DNA of 27,579 nucleotides, taken from contig JAEZCV010000041.1 in NCBI GenBank assembly GCA_023429985.1, positions 1-27,579 on the forward strand, written 5' to 3'. The notes beneath the pieces are model-generated. The model did not search any database, had not been told where the DNA came from, and worked only from the letters and a program-made list of their open reading frames with translations. Made by a program: the position numbers and the translations under genes. Origin of the DNA: Bacteroidota bacterium (GTDB lineage: Bacteria; Bacteroidota; Bacteroidia; Chitinophagales; Chitinophagaceae). Positions 21,593-27,579 of this stretch are shown here, one piece after another. How positions within the stretch are numbered: the first letter of the stretch is position 1; every line of letters begins with the position of its first letter.

Positions 21593-22968
21593 CGCTTTGA
21601 CCGCCGGGAGCTGATGCGGCGCACCACTTCACCGGGGCCCCCGTGACGCAGGTAGTGCCACACCATCCGCAGATCGCGACCGCGGCCGGGGCGACCTTCG
21701 GGCTCGTGGAGCCTGAGCGCCTCCTTCGCGAGAACGTCACGTCCGCCGGCCGCATCAACGTCAGCAGCGCGCCTGGGTTCACGCGCAATTCGGCGCAAGG
21801 GTTCCAATGTGGTTCCCCAGAGAAAGCGCTCGCGCACATGAGCAACGCGCTGAGCTGCTTGCGCTGCAAAGGTGCCGTCGTAAAGCACCGTCTCAAGGGC
21901 GTCCGTCAAGGCGTTCAGGTCTCCCGCGGGGACCACCACCCCAAGCCCCTCGGCACGCACAAGGTCCGCGAAGGAGTCCCCCTCCGTCACCACCATGGGC
22001 AGCCCCGCCCACAGATAGTCGAGAATGCGGGTACGGAAGCTGAACTCGGTCTCCACATGGGTGTGGTGGGTGGAGACACCCGCGTTCGCCTCGACGAGGA
22101 ACGCACCGCGCTCGTCGTACGGCACCCACTCTTCGTTGAAGATGACCCCGGTGCCCAACACGCCCAGTTCCTCAGCCAGGTCGATCGACTCCTTGACAAT
22201 GCCCATCGGCTCTTGGCCCGGGTGTCGCGTGCCCAAGAACAACAGCGCCGCATTAGACCGGCGTTCTCTCAGTGCATGGACGGCGCGGATGAGGAGGAGC
22301 GGGTCAAACCACGAATAGACGCCGCCACCCCAGATCACCAGGCGGGTCGCATCGTCGATCCCGGGCACGACGTTCCTCACCGCGGGTCGCGATGCGACGG
22401 GACCGGCCTCATCCAAGCCAAACGGCGCGATCGAAATGAGACGCTCAAGGTTCGGATCGTTCTCGTATGTGGTGGGTGAGATGCGTCCAAGCGCAGCGAG
22501 CTGACCCAAGTAGAAGGACCGTTGCCGGTCGGATGCGCACAGCACGAGGTCGGCACGGGCCAACTGATGGTTGAGGAGCGCCACGCGAGAGCGCACCATC
22601 ATGTCCCAGGTGGCGCGCGGCTGCTCCCGGCCCTGCTCGAGCATCTCGAGGTGCATCGGGTCGTAGGCGTCCGCGACCACCACACGGTCGGTTGTGGCGA
22701 GAGCGTCAAACTGCTCCATTGCGTGACCCTGGAACACGATGAGGTCGCTCTCCTGTTCGAGCGATCGGAAAGCCGCGTCATCGCCCGGACGGATCGCCGC
22801 AAGCCGATAGCCGTCAGAAGGAGCGCCCTCGGTGAGGGTGGCGGTTGTCGCGAGGACAACGTCGTGCCCGTCGCCTGCCAACACCCGAGCCATCGCGGAG
22901 GCCCGAATCGCGGGGCCCGCGAGGCGTTCACCGAGATCTGAGCCGGTGATGATCAACACACGCGTCAT
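21589..22968 (-). CDS. GT4-like glycosyltransferase
   Basis: A 459-residue GT-B glycosyltransferase. MTRVLIITGSDLGERLAGPAIRASAMARVLA is the typical start with the glycine-rich acceptor loop. LVIWGGGVYSWFDPLLLIRAV (about 225-245) opens the donor domain, and FRTRILDYLWAGLPMVVTEGDSFADLV (about 345-371) forms the donor-binding region. ATG 22968 is the start: the frame is open to 23646, but that stretch is antisense to the acetyltransferase gene. The ATG overlaps (ATGA) the stop of a small leader ORF at 22965-23024, and GGAGGG lies 10 nt upstream. It is coupled to the Wzx-type gene downstream (GTGA). The substrate is unknown. Confidence 0.83.
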   Translation of the reverse strand: MTRVLIITGSDLGERLAGPAIRASAMARVLAGDGHDVVLATTATLTEGAPSDGYRLAAIRPGDDAAFRSLEQESDLIVFQGHAMEQFDALATTDRVVVADAYDPMHLEMLEQGREQPRATWDMMVRSRVALLNHQLARADLVLCASDRQRSFYLGQLAALGRISPTTYENDPNLERLISIAPFGLDEAGPVASRPAVRNVVPGIDDATRLVIWGGGVYSWFDPLLLIRAVHALRERRSNAALLFLGTRHPGQEPMGIVKESIDLAEELGVLGTGVIFNEEWVPYDERGAFLVEANAGVSTHHTHVETEFSFRTRILDYLWAGLPMVVTEGDSFADLVRAEGLGVVVPAGDLNALTDALETVLYDGTFAAQAAQRVAHVRERFLWGTTLEPLRRIAREPRRAADVDAAGGRDVLAKEALRLHEPEGRPGRGRDLRMVWHYLRHGGPGEVVRRISSRRSKR

Positions 22969-23024
22969 GCCAACAGGTCCCTCCGGGAGGCGGCGCCGAG
23001 GCAAGACTTCCATGGCGCGAGCAC
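22965..23024 (-). CDS. Leaderless 19-residue leader ORF coupled to glycosyltransferase
   Basis: A minus-strand GTG at 23024, 6 nt after a TACGAT box, opens a 19-codon frame (MLAPWKSCLGAASRRDLLA when GTG is read as Met). Its TGA (22965-22967) overlaps the ATG of the glycosyltransferase (ATGA). The GGAGGG upstream of that ATG lies within the mini-ORF. This is the same layout as at 4585-4620 and 4730-4819. The peptide itself matches nothing known to me. Confidence 0.38.
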   Translation of the reverse strand: MLAPWKSCLGAASRRDLLA

Positions 23025-23030
23025 GCCTCC

Positions 23031-23036
23031 ATCGTA
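23031..23036 (-). promoter_or_regulatory. -10 box TACGAT, promoter of the glycosyltransferase-wzx operon
   Basis: TACGAT on the minus strand, 6 nt (GGAGGC) before the GTG of the mini-ORF at 23024. It is divergent from TATTCT at 23119-23124. Confidence 0.38.
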
Positions 23037-23118
23037 GGGGTAGCCCCTGCCCGGAGCCCTGAAGTGCCCGCGCTCCCACCGGCGACTTTGGTCGCTCTTC
23101 GCGCAAGGGGCGCTGAGG

Positions 23119-23124
23119 TATTCT
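23119..23124 (+). promoter_or_regulatory. -10 box TATTCT, leaderless promoter of the acetyltransferase operon
   Basis: TATTCT is followed by 6 nt (CGCGAC) and the ATG at 23131. A GAGG lies further upstream, but with a spacing of about 12 nt it is too far to be a good ribosome-binding site. Confidence 0.42.
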
Positions 23125-23130
23125 CGCGAC

Positions 23131-23721
23131 ATGGGTATCCGGATCGCACCATCCGCCGATGTCTCGGAAGACGCCGTCATCGGCGAAGGCTCCGCAATCT
23201 GGCATCTCGCGCAGGTTCGCGAGAACGCCGTGCTTGGCACCGACTGCATCGTGGGCCGCGGCGCATACATCGGAACTGGCGTGACGATGGGCGACGGATG
23301 CAAAGTGCAGAACTACGCCTTGGTCTACGAACCTGCGGTGCTCGAAGATGGCGTATTCGTGGGACCAAGCGTGGTCTTCACCAATGATCACTTCCCCCGC
23401 GCGATCAATCTTGACGGTTCCCCCAAGTCCGCGCACGACTGGGAGCCTGTGGGCGTCACAGTCCGATACGGCGCTTCGGTCGGCGCACGCGCAGTCTGCG
23501 TAGCACCGGTCACGATTGGCCGCTGGGCCACCGTTGCCGCTGGCGCCGTCGTGACCAAAGATGTGCCTGATTACGCACTCGTCGCAGGCGTCCCAGCTCG
23601 ACGCATCGGATGGGTCGGCGAGGCAGGCGCCCCACTCACAGATCAAGGCGACGGGACGTATCGTTGCCCCATCACCGGCTCTCTCTATGACGAGGTCGAC
23701 GGCGCACTCACCCCGCGCTAG
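23131..23721 (+). CDS. WbpD/WlbB-like UDP-sugar N-acetyltransferase
   Basis: A 196-residue left-handed beta-helix acetyltransferase. Hexapeptide repeats run from about residue 8 to 150 (for example VIGEGSAIW, VLGTDCIVGRGAYIGTGV, VTIGRWATVAAGAVVTKDVPDYALVAGVPA). YEPAVLEDGVFVGPSVVFTNDHFPRA (about 70-95) matches the active-site loop of the WbpD/WlbB group. These trimeric cytosolic enzymes transfer acetyl from acetyl-CoA to the 3-amino group of UDP-2-acetamido-3-amino-glucuronic acid. The C-terminal tail YRCPITGSLYDE resembles the conserved tail of this group. It is followed by the aminotransferase and the oxidoreductase of the same pathway. The ATG at 23131 is 6 nt from a -10 box, suggesting a leaderless mRNA. 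Confidence 0.9.
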   Translation: MGIRIAPSADVSEDAVIGEGSAIWHLAQVRENAVLGTDCIVGRGAYIGTGVTMGDGCKVQNYALVYEPAVLEDGVFVGPSVVFTNDHFPRAINLDGSPKSAHDWEPVGVTVRYGASVGARAVCVAPVTIGRWATVAAGAVVTKDVPDYALVAGVPARRIGWVGEAGAPLTDQGDGTYRCPITGSLYDEVDGALTPR

Positions 23722-23751
23722 ACCGCTTCCCTCATCTCAAAAGGACTACGC

Positions 23752-24843
23752 ATGAACCAGCCCATCATTCCTGCAGCCAAGCCTTTGATTGGCGACGAGG
23801 AGCGCGAGGCCGTCGACCGCGTCATGCGATCCGGAATGATCGCGCAGGGTCCCGAGGTCGCCGCGTTTGAAGCGGAGTTCGCAAACGAGTTGGTGGACGG
23901 TCGCACGTGTGTCGCCGTGAGCTCTGGGACCTCGGGACTCCACCTGGGCTTGCTCGCAGCAGGCATTGGACCCGGCGATGAGGTGCTCGTGCCGTCGTTT
24001 ACCTTCGCTGCGACTGGCAACTCGGTCGCTCTCACCGGTGCAACCCCGGTGTTCGTCGACATCGAGCCCGACACATTCTGCATGGATCCCGGCGCCGCCG
24101 ATGCCGCTATCACGGAGCGAACCGCAGGCATCATGCCGGTTCACCTTTACGGACACCCCGCCGACATGACGCGTCTTGGCGACGTCGCTGAGCGCCGGGG
24201 CGTGAGACTCTTCGAGGATGCCGCGCAGGCTCACGGTGCGCAGTGGCAGGGCAAGCCGGTGGGTTCCTTCGGTTCCTTTGCAATGTTCAGCCTCTACCCC
24301 ACCAAGAACATGACCTCTGGCGAGGGCGGCATGGTGTCATGTGGCACTGAAGAGATCGCGCGCAATGTGCGCCTATTGCGCAACCAGGGTATGGAGCGCC
24401 GCTACGAAAACGAGGTCGCGGGCTTCAACGCTCGGATGACCGACATTCACGCGGCGATCGGCCGCGTCCAGTTGACGAAGCTCCCTGCATGGAACGAACG
24501 TCGCCAGGAGATCGCCGCTCGCTTCGATGCCGAACTTCAGGGCGTCGTTGTGCCGCCGGTCGCTGACGGCGCCGTGCACGTCTACCACCAGTACACGATC
24601 CGCGTCACCGACGACCGCGACGGTTTTGCTAAGGCGCTCCTTGAGGAGCACGGCATCGGTACGGGGGTCTACTACCCGATCCCCAACCACGAGCTTCCGT
24701 CGCTGAAGTCCGATGTTGACCTTCCCGTCACAGCGCAGGCGGCTCGCGAAGCGCTGTCGCTCCCCGTTCACCCATCGCTCACGTCGGCAGATGTGGAGCG
24801 CATCATCAGCGCGGTTAACGCTGTCGCGGGAGCAGGTGCCTAA
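23752..24843 (+). CDS. DegT/DnrJ/EryC1/StrS aminotransferase (WbpE-like)
   Basis: A 363-residue PLP-dependent sugar aminotransferase. Visible features are SSGTSGLHLGLLAAGIGPGDEVLVPSFT (57-84) for cofactor phosphate binding, FEDAAQAHGA (154-163) with Asp156 for the pyridine nitrogen, and SLYPTKNMTSGEGG (180-193) with Lys185 as the Schiff-base lysine. In the WbpA/B/E/D pathway this step transfers the amino group of glutamate to C3 of UDP-3-keto-GlcNAcA. AAAGGA lies 8 nt upstream of the ATG. The gene follows the acetyltransferase by 30 nt and overlaps the oxidoreductase by one base (TAATG). Pathway assignment rests on the three-gene context; family membership is certain. Confidence 0.93.
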   Translation: MNQPIIPAAKPLIGDEEREAVDRVMRSGMIAQGPEVAAFEAEFANELVDGRTCVAVSSGTSGLHLGLLAAGIGPGDEVLVPSFTFAATGNSVALTGATPVFVDIEPDTFCMDPGAADAAITERTAGIMPVHLYGHPADMTRLGDVAERRGVRLFEDAAQAHGAQWQGKPVGSFGSFAMFSLYPTKNMTSGEGGMVSCGTEEIARNVRLLRNQGMERRYENEVAGFNARMTDIHAAIGRVQLTKLPAWNERRQEIAARFDAELQGVVVPPVADGAVHVYHQYTIRVTDDRDGFAKALLEEHGIGTGVYYPIPNHELPSLKSDVDLPVTAQAAREALSLPVHPSLTSADVERIISAVNAVAGAGA

Positions 24844-25829
24844 TGGCGAACCTTCGAGCCGGTCTCATTGGCCTTGGCAGCATGGGCCGTCACCATGCGC
24901 GCGTCCTTCGTGCGCTCGATGGAGTCGATCTTGTGGCCGTCGCTGACTCCACCGGTGACCCTTTCAAGGTCGCAGGCAACCTTGACGTTCTCCCTGACGT
25001 CGAATCCCTCCTCAAGGTGGGTCTCGACTACGTCGTAGTCGTCGTGCCGACGATCTTCCACGAGGAGGTCGCACTGAAGGTGGCGGAGGCTGGCGTCAAC
25101 GCATTGGTTGAGAAGCCGCTCGGTCACGACGTGCCCTCGTCTCAGCGCATCGCCGCAGCATTCGAGAGCCGTGGACTCATTGGCGGTGTCGGCCATATCG
25201 AGCGTTATAACCCTGCCGTGCAGAGCCTTCGTGAACGCCTGGAGAATGGCGATCTCGGCGACGTGTACCAGATCGCAACTCGCCGTCAAGGCCCCTTCCC
25301 TGCCCGCATTGCCGATGTAGGCGTTGTCCGCGACCTAGCGCCGCACGATGTCGATCTCGCGGCGTGGGTCGCCCGATCCACCTACTCGTCGATCTCTGCA
25401 CAGGTCGCGTATCGCAGTGGACGGGAACATGAAGACCTCGTATCCATCACGGGCCGCTTTGCCAACGGCGTCGTTGCGAACCACCTCATCAACTGGCTTT
25501 CGCCGATGAAGGAGCGCACCACAGTGGTCACGGGTGAGCGAGGCACCTTCGTTGCGGACACCCTTACCGCTGATCTCACCTTCTTTGCGAATGCGACGGT
25601 TGCGACCACGTGGGACCGTATCGCTGGCTTCCGGGGCGTTGCTGAAGGCGATGTCACGCGCTACGCCATCCCGAAGGCCGAGCCGCTCGCCACCGAGCAC
25701 GCGGCCTTCCGCGATGGCGTCCTCGGAACGGCGAGCAACTACGTGACGATGCGCGAGGGACTGGAGACTGTATCAGTGGTCGATGCGGCTCTCGAGTCCG
25801 CGCGAACGGGCACCACAATCGCGCGCTGA
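24843..25829 (+). CDS. Gfo/Idh-family 3-dehydrogenase (WbpB/WlbA-like)
   Basis: A 328-residue NAD-dependent oxidoreductase. The Rossmann start is LRAGLIGLGSMGRHHARVL, EKPLG (about 94-98) holds the conserved catalytic Lys, and GHIERYNPA (about 117-125) matches the GHxERFNPA motif of the WbpB/WlbA group. These enzymes oxidise C3 of UDP-GlcNAcA to the 3-keto sugar, the substrate of the adjacent aminotransferase. The ATG overlaps the aminotransferase stop (TAATG), so translation is coupled. No 2-oxoglutarate- or lactate-linked recycling gene is seen next to it. The order acetyltransferase-aminotransferase-oxidoreductase differs from Pseudomonas wbpABCDE. Confidence 0.88.
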   Translation: MANLRAGLIGLGSMGRHHARVLRALDGVDLVAVADSTGDPFKVAGNLDVLPDVESLLKVGLDYVVVVVPTIFHEEVALKVAEAGVNALVEKPLGHDVPSSQRIAAAFESRGLIGGVGHIERYNPAVQSLRERLENGDLGDVYQIATRRQGPFPARIADVGVVRDLAPHDVDLAAWVARSTYSSISAQVAYRSGREHEDLVSITGRFANGVVANHLINWLSPMKERTTVVTGERGTFVADTLTADLTFFANATVATTWDRIAGFRGVAEGDVTRYAIPKAEPLATEHAAFRDGVLGTASNYVTMREGLETVSVVDAALESARTGTTIAR

Positions 25830-25869
25830 CGCGGCAGAGACGCTCATCGGTGCCATGAAGGCCCGATGC

Positions 25870-25875
25870 TACGAT
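25870..25875 (+). promoter_or_regulatory. -10 box TACGAT, leaderless promoter of the GT2 gene at 25882
   Basis: TACGAT is followed by 6 nt (GCGGCC) and the ATG at 25882. It suggests that the right-hand GT2/DUF2304 block is a separate transcription unit from the acetyltransferase operon. Confidence 0.42.
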
Positions 25876-25881
25876 GCGGCC

Positions 25882-26622
25882 ATGGGAACTGCGCTAGAGC
25901 AGACGCTCATCGTCATGCCGGCGTACAACGAATCCCACTCCGTGGCTCGCGTCGTGACAGAGACGCGCGAGACGCTTCCGGGTGTGACGGTGCTCGTCGT
26001 CGATGACGGCTCGTCCGATGCCACAAGCACGCTTGCTCGAGAAGCAGGTGCGGTCGTAGTCACCGTTCCGTTCAATCTCGGCGTGGGCGGTGCAATGCGC
26101 GTCGGGTTCCGGTACGCACTGGAACACAGCTATCAGGCAGTGGTCCAAATTGATGCCGATGGCCAACATGACCCCCGCACCGTGCAAGCCCTTCTTGACG
26201 GCCTTGACAACCACGACATCGTCATCGCGGCCCGGTTCGCAGGCGAGGGATCGTACGTGATGCGTGGCCCACGCAGGTGGGCAAGCTGGGTTCTCGCAAA
26301 GTCGATCAGCCGCACGGCACGCGCGCGGCTCACCGATACGACGTCAGGGTTCCGGGCGTCGGGGCCCAGAGCGATCGCTCTGTTTGCACGCGAGTACCCC
26401 GCGGAGTACCTCGGCGACACGATCGAATCTTTGGTCATCGCCTGCCGCGCGGGACTCACGGCAACGCAAGTCCCCACCGCTATGCGTGGACGAGCGGGGG
26501 GAGTTCCTTCTCAGGGACCCGTGAAGGCGGCGCTTTACTTGGCGCGTGCGATTCTCGCTCTGATGTTCGCGTACGCGCGGCCAAAGTCGCACGCGCCGCA
26601 GACAACCGAGGTGTCCTCGTGA
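25882..26622 (+). CDS. GT2 glycosyltransferase, polyprenyl-phosphate-sugar synthase type (DPM1-like)
   Basis: A 246-residue GT-A enzyme resembling dolichol-phosphate mannosyltransferases without the C-terminal membrane anchor. LIVMPAYNESHSV (8-20), VVDDGSSDAT (about 38-47), NLGVGGAMRVGF and QIDADGQHDP (about 87-96) are the hallmark motifs. DTTSGFRA (about 152-159) matches the family's SGFR-type acceptor loop. The product would be a polyprenyl-phosphate sugar used by membrane GT-C enzymes. I chose ATG 25882 because of TACGAT 6 nt upstream; an in-frame ATG at 25855 would add nine residues. It overlaps the DUF2304 gene by GTGA (26619-26622), a pairing frequent in actinobacterial glycan loci. It may make donors for the DUF2142-like proteins (inference). 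Confidence 0.88.
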   Translation: MGTALEQTLIVMPAYNESHSVARVVTETRETLPGVTVLVVDDGSSDATSTLAREAGAVVVTVPFNLGVGGAMRVGFRYALEHSYQAVVQIDADGQHDPRTVQALLDGLDNHDIVIAARFAGEGSYVMRGPRRWASWVLAKSISRTARARLTDTTSGFRASGPRAIALFAREYPAEYLGDTIESLVIACRAGLTATQVPTAMRGRAGGVPSQGPVKAALYLARAILALMFAYARPKSHAPQTTEVSS

Positions 26623-27044
26623 ACCTACGCGCCTACGTTTTCGGCATCACCGCCGCGCTCTTCGTCCTCATTATGGTGATCTACCTGCTACGTCGACGCC
26701 GCCTGCGCGAACGTCACGCAGTGTGGTGGATGTTTGCCGGTCTGCTTGCGCTGATCGTTGGGGTCTTCCCCGACAGTCTCGAGCACGCGGCGAGGGCGGT
26801 TGGCATCGAACTGCCCGTCAACCTCGTCTTCTTCGTGTCGATCACACTCCTCTTCTTGGTGAGTCTTCAGCACAGTGCGGAGCTGACCAAACTCGAGTCG
26901 CGTACGCGGGACCTGGCCGAGACGATCGCCTTGCTTGAGTTGAAGGTCCGTGACTTGACCGAGCAGCGGCCAGAGGAGTCGTCGGAGGACGAGCAAAGCG
27001 AGCCCGACGAAACCCTGGGCACCGACGACGGCACTGGCCGCTGA
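26619..27044 (+). CDS. DUF2304-type small membrane protein
   Basis: A 141-residue protein with three hydrophobic segments (about 5-24, 34-51 and 66-83), then a predicted coiled-coil/amphipathic helix (about 84-114) rich in Glu, Leu and Arg, and an acidic disordered tail. Length, topology and its place directly after a DPM1-like GT2 fit the DUF2304 family. The family's role is not established; a membrane partner or anchor for the GT2 is plausible. The GTG start (26619) overlaps the GT2 stop (GTGA) and has GAGG about 7 nt upstream. The frame is open upstream of 26619, but that part lies inside the GT2 gene and is not coding. Confidence 0.8.
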   Translation: MNLRAYVFGITAALFVLIMVIYLLRRRRLRERHAVWWMFAGLLALIVGVFPDSLEHAARAVGIELPVNLVFFVSITLLFLVSLQHSAELTKLESRTRDLAETIALLELKVRDLTEQRPEESSEDEQSEPDETLGTDDGTGR

Positions 27045-27065
27045 CCCGAGACACGGGCCCGTCAC

Positions 27066-27579
27066 ATGACCCCACCCACGCCAGCCCCCACCATCTCGGT
27101 CGCCCTCTGCACGTACAACAGCGGCGACTTCATCGAGGTCCAGCTCCGCAGCATCCTCGACCAAAACCTCCCGGTCACCGAGGTGGTCGTCGGTGATGAC
27201 GGCTCCACGGATGGCACCGTTGACCGCATTCACGCGATCGCTGCAGAGCACCCGCGCGGCAGCACAGTCCGCATCGCTTTCACCGACCGTGCGGGCGGCG
27301 TTGTCGCGAACTTCTCCCGCACCCTCGCCGCCTGCACCGGAGACGTGATCGCACTCTCGGATCACGACGACGCCTGGCATCCGGCCAAGACCGCAACGCT
27401 CGTCCCTCGGCTCGCCGCAGCGGGCCCGCGCGCGATGATCTTCACGGACGCGCGCCTCATCGATGGTGATGGCGAACCCACCGGCCGCACGCTCTTTGAG
27501 GCATACGGCGTGAGCGACACTGAGCTGAGCGCCATCCGCGACGGCAAGGCCCCGTCCGCACTCATCCGCCGCAACATCA
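27066..27579 (+). CDS. GT2 glycosyltransferase, N-terminal part (runs off right edge)
   Basis: The frame opens at ATG 27066 and stays open to the window edge, giving 171 visible residues. TISVALCTYNSGDFIEVQL, GDDGSTDGT (about 45-53) and ALSDHDDAW (about 95-103, with the Asp-x-Asp-type metal-binding motif) are classic GT2 motifs of the rhamnosyl/galactosyl-transferase-like kind. It follows the DUF2304 gene by 21 nt and is probably co-transcribed. No strong Shine-Dalgarno sequence is visible. The C-terminal half, and any membrane segments, lie outside the window. Confidence 0.85.
   Translation, partial: MTPPTPAPTISVALCTYNSGDFIEVQLRSILDQNLPVTEVVVGDDGSTDGTVDRIHAIAAEHPRGSTVRIAFTDRAGGVVANFSRTLAACTGDVIALSDHDDAWHPAKTATLVPRLAAAGPRAMIFTDARLIDGDGEPTGRTLFEAYGVSDTELSAIRDGKAPSALIRRNI

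Noticed and set aside
23031..23047. AGGGG-TAG-CCCCT inverted repeat as a terminator
   Set aside because: The stem is 5 bp with a 3-nt loop, no T-tract follows, and it lies in a divergent promoter region.
22969..23646. N-terminal extension of the glycosyltransferase at 21589-22968
   Set aside because: It is antisense to the WbpD-like gene; the GT fold clearly begins at MTRVLIITGS (22968).
1..27579. Mobile elements, CRISPR arrays, tRNA or rRNA genes, attachment sites
   Set aside because: I saw no transposase or integrase motifs, terminal inverted repeats, regularly spaced repeats or RNA-gene-like sequences. Strand switching alone is not evidence of a mobile element.

Overview
The window is a dense surface-polysaccharide (or other secreted-glycan) biosynthesis locus from a GC-rich Gram-positive bacterium, almost certainly an actinomycete. 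The evidence is frequent GTG starts, TANNNT -10 boxes lying only 6-7 nt upstream of start codons (the layout of leaderless actinobacterial mRNAs), a lipoprotein-type left-edge gene, and a GT2/DUF2304 pair of the kind common in actinobacterial glycan loci. I cannot name the genus. No rRNA, tRNA, CRISPR array, insertion sequence or intrinsic terminator was found, and no gene-free stretch exceeds 300 bases.

Layout, left to right. 1-386 (-) is the N-terminal part of a Pro-rich lipoprotein. 504-4588 (-) is an operon of a WbpG-type N-acetyl-sugar amidotransferase, HisH, HisF2 and a glycosyltransferase. 4730-7013 (+) holds two glycosyltransferases behind a small leader ORF. 7003-8214 (-) is a glycosyltransferase. 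8327-10141 (+) is an ABC exporter of flippase type. 10138-11289 (-) is a second WbpG-type amidotransferase. 11426-15731 (+) holds two glycosyltransferases and a fused class II glutamine amidotransferase/PP-loop amidotransferase. 15728-17260 (-) and 18669-20258 (-) are paralogous polytopic membrane proteins (DUF2142-like) flanking a nucleotide-sugar 6-dehydrogenase (17381-18685, +). 20309-22968 (-) is a Wzx-type flippase plus a glycosyltransferase. 23131-25829 (+) is an acetyltransferase/aminotransferase/oxidoreductase operon. 25882 to the right edge (+) is a dolichol-phosphate-mannose-synthase-like GT2, a DUF2304 protein and a truncated GT2.

How the genes fit together. The 6-dehydrogenase (WbpA-like), Gfo/Idh oxidoreductase (WbpB-like), DegT aminotransferase (WbpE-like) and left-handed beta-helix acetyltransferase (WbpD-like) match the known Pseudomonas route from UDP-GlcNAc to UDP-2,3-diacetamido-2,3-dideoxy-glucuronic acid. 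No WbpI-type 2-epimerase is in the window. WbpG, HisH and HisF2 homologues are the known machinery that turns an acetamido group of such sugars into an acetamidino group. This locus has three amidotransferases: two WbpG-like proteins that must share one HisH/HisF2 pair, and one fusion that carries its own glutaminase. Each lies next to its own glycosyltransferase. Two candidate flippases (ABC and Wzx) could export the lipid-linked product or products.

The most unusual points are the three amidotransferases with two different ammonia sources, a duplicated divergent amidotransferase|glycosyltransferase module, and a recurrent leader architecture. In the last, a leaderless mini-ORF begins at a -10 box, contains the Shine-Dalgarno of the next gene and ends by an ATGA or GTGA overlap with that gene. 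It occurs three times, twice back to back in one intergenic region.
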